A stretch of DNA of 6,338 bases. It comes from Ferrovum sp. (GTDB lineage Bacteria > Pseudomonadota > Gammaproteobacteria > Burkholderiales > Ferrovaceae). This document shows, in pieces, positions 5,988 to 6,338 of the stretch. The number at the start of each line of letters is the position of its first letter. The stretch's first letter is position 1. Position numbers and translations under genes: made by a program. The notes beneath the pieces are model-generated. The model was not told the DNA's origin and did not search any database. It was given only the letters and a program-made list of their open reading frames with translations. The stretch lies in NCBI GenBank assembly GCA_027450105.1, contig DAIDKJ010000080.1, positions 1 to 6,338 of the forward strand, given 5' to 3'.

Positions 5988-6013
5988 GAGTAGAGAGTGA
6001 CAGGGGATAAGGG

Positions 6014-6338
6014 TCAGACCGCTGCCATCCAGGCCGCTGTCACATCCAGCATGCGATTGCTGAAACCCCACTCGTTGTCGTACCAGGACAGAACTTTTAC
6101 CAGATTGCCGCCGGATACTTTGGTCAGAGTGGCATCAAAGGTGCTAGAGGCGGGATCATGGTTGAAATCTACCGAGACCAGAGGCCCCACGTTGTAATTG
6201 AGAACCCCTTTGAGCGCGCCGTTGGCGGCTTCTTTCATGATGCTGTTGACTTCATCCACGGTGGTGTTGCGTGCTGCCTCGAAGGTCAAATCCACCAGCG
6301 AAACATTGATGGTGGGAACGCGCACGGCAAATCCGTCC
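6014..6338 (-). CDS. gap: Glyceraldehyde-3-phosphate dehydrogenase, C-terminal 107 residues (5' end beyond right edge)
   Basis: GAPDH oxidises and phosphorylates glyceraldehyde-3-phosphate to 1,3-bisphosphoglycerate with NAD(P), or runs in reverse in carbon fixation and gluconeogenesis. Only the last third is present, entering at 6337 as DGFAVRVPTINVSLVDLTF. The Arg of VRVPT is the conserved inorganic-phosphate-site residue. Further on are KGVLNY, LVSVDFNHDPASSTFDA and WYDNEWGFSNRM, the hallmark C-terminal motif whose Asn contacts the nicotinamide. The protein ends LDVTAAWMAAV with TGA at 6016-6014. The nucleotide-binding domain and catalytic Cys lie outside the window, so NAD/NADP preference and a glycolytic versus Calvin-cycle role cannot be decided. 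A GTG at 6325 is an internal Val codon, not a start. It is the first visible gene of the gap-pgk-pyk-purC run. Confidence 0.96.
   Translation of the reverse strand, partial: DGFAVRVPTINVSLVDLTFEAARNTTVDEVNSIMKEAANGALKGVLNYNVGPLVSVDFNHDPASSTFDATLTKVSGGNLVKVLSWYDNEWGFSNRMLDVTAAWMAAV

Noticed and set aside
5976..6071. Longer N-terminus for pgk
   Set aside because: It would overlap the gap 3' end and add residues absent from the family. ATG 5975 has an ideal ribosome binding site.

Overview
The window reads as an ordinary chromosomal stretch of a moderately GC-rich proteobacterium. The encoded Pgk, the type-II-like pyruvate kinase and the long (295-residue) SAICAR synthase most resemble betaproteobacterial versions as I remember them, so a betaproteobacterium is the best guess. 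An Acidithiobacillus-like relative cannot be excluded, and no genus can be named from sequence alone.

Right part (about 2450-6338, all on the minus strand, transcribed right to left): the 3' end of gap (GAPDH), then pgk, pyk and purC. Spacing is tight: 38 nt between gap and pgk, 29 nt between pgk and pyk, and a 4-nt ATGA overlap between pyk and purC. This looks like one operon. Gap, Pgk and Pyk carry carbon through lower glycolysis, and Gap and Pgk run in reverse in gluconeogenesis or the Calvin cycle. PurC is a de novo purine enzyme. The fba gene that often follows pyk in related clusters is not present here.

Middle: purC meets, tail to tail, a plus-strand gene for a stand-alone EVE-domain (THYN1-like, PUA-fold) protein. 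The two coding regions overlap by 8 nt, and no classical terminator is visible between them.

Left part: a 267-nt divergent intergenic region (1720-1986) separates the EVE gene from a large minus-strand gene that runs off the left edge. Its 573 visible residues are an array of TPR repeats followed by the N-terminal part of a GT41 (OGT/SPINDLY-type) glycosyltransferase domain. This is the least routine gene in the window. Its substrate cannot be predicted, and base composition changes sharply between its TPR and catalytic parts.

I saw no tRNA, rRNA, CRISPR array, insertion sequence or prophage gene. I did not find a clearly new multi-gene system. The items most worth a second look are the TPR-GT41 gene, the long imperfect inverted repeat in front of the EVE gene, and the unusual junctions at both ends of purC.
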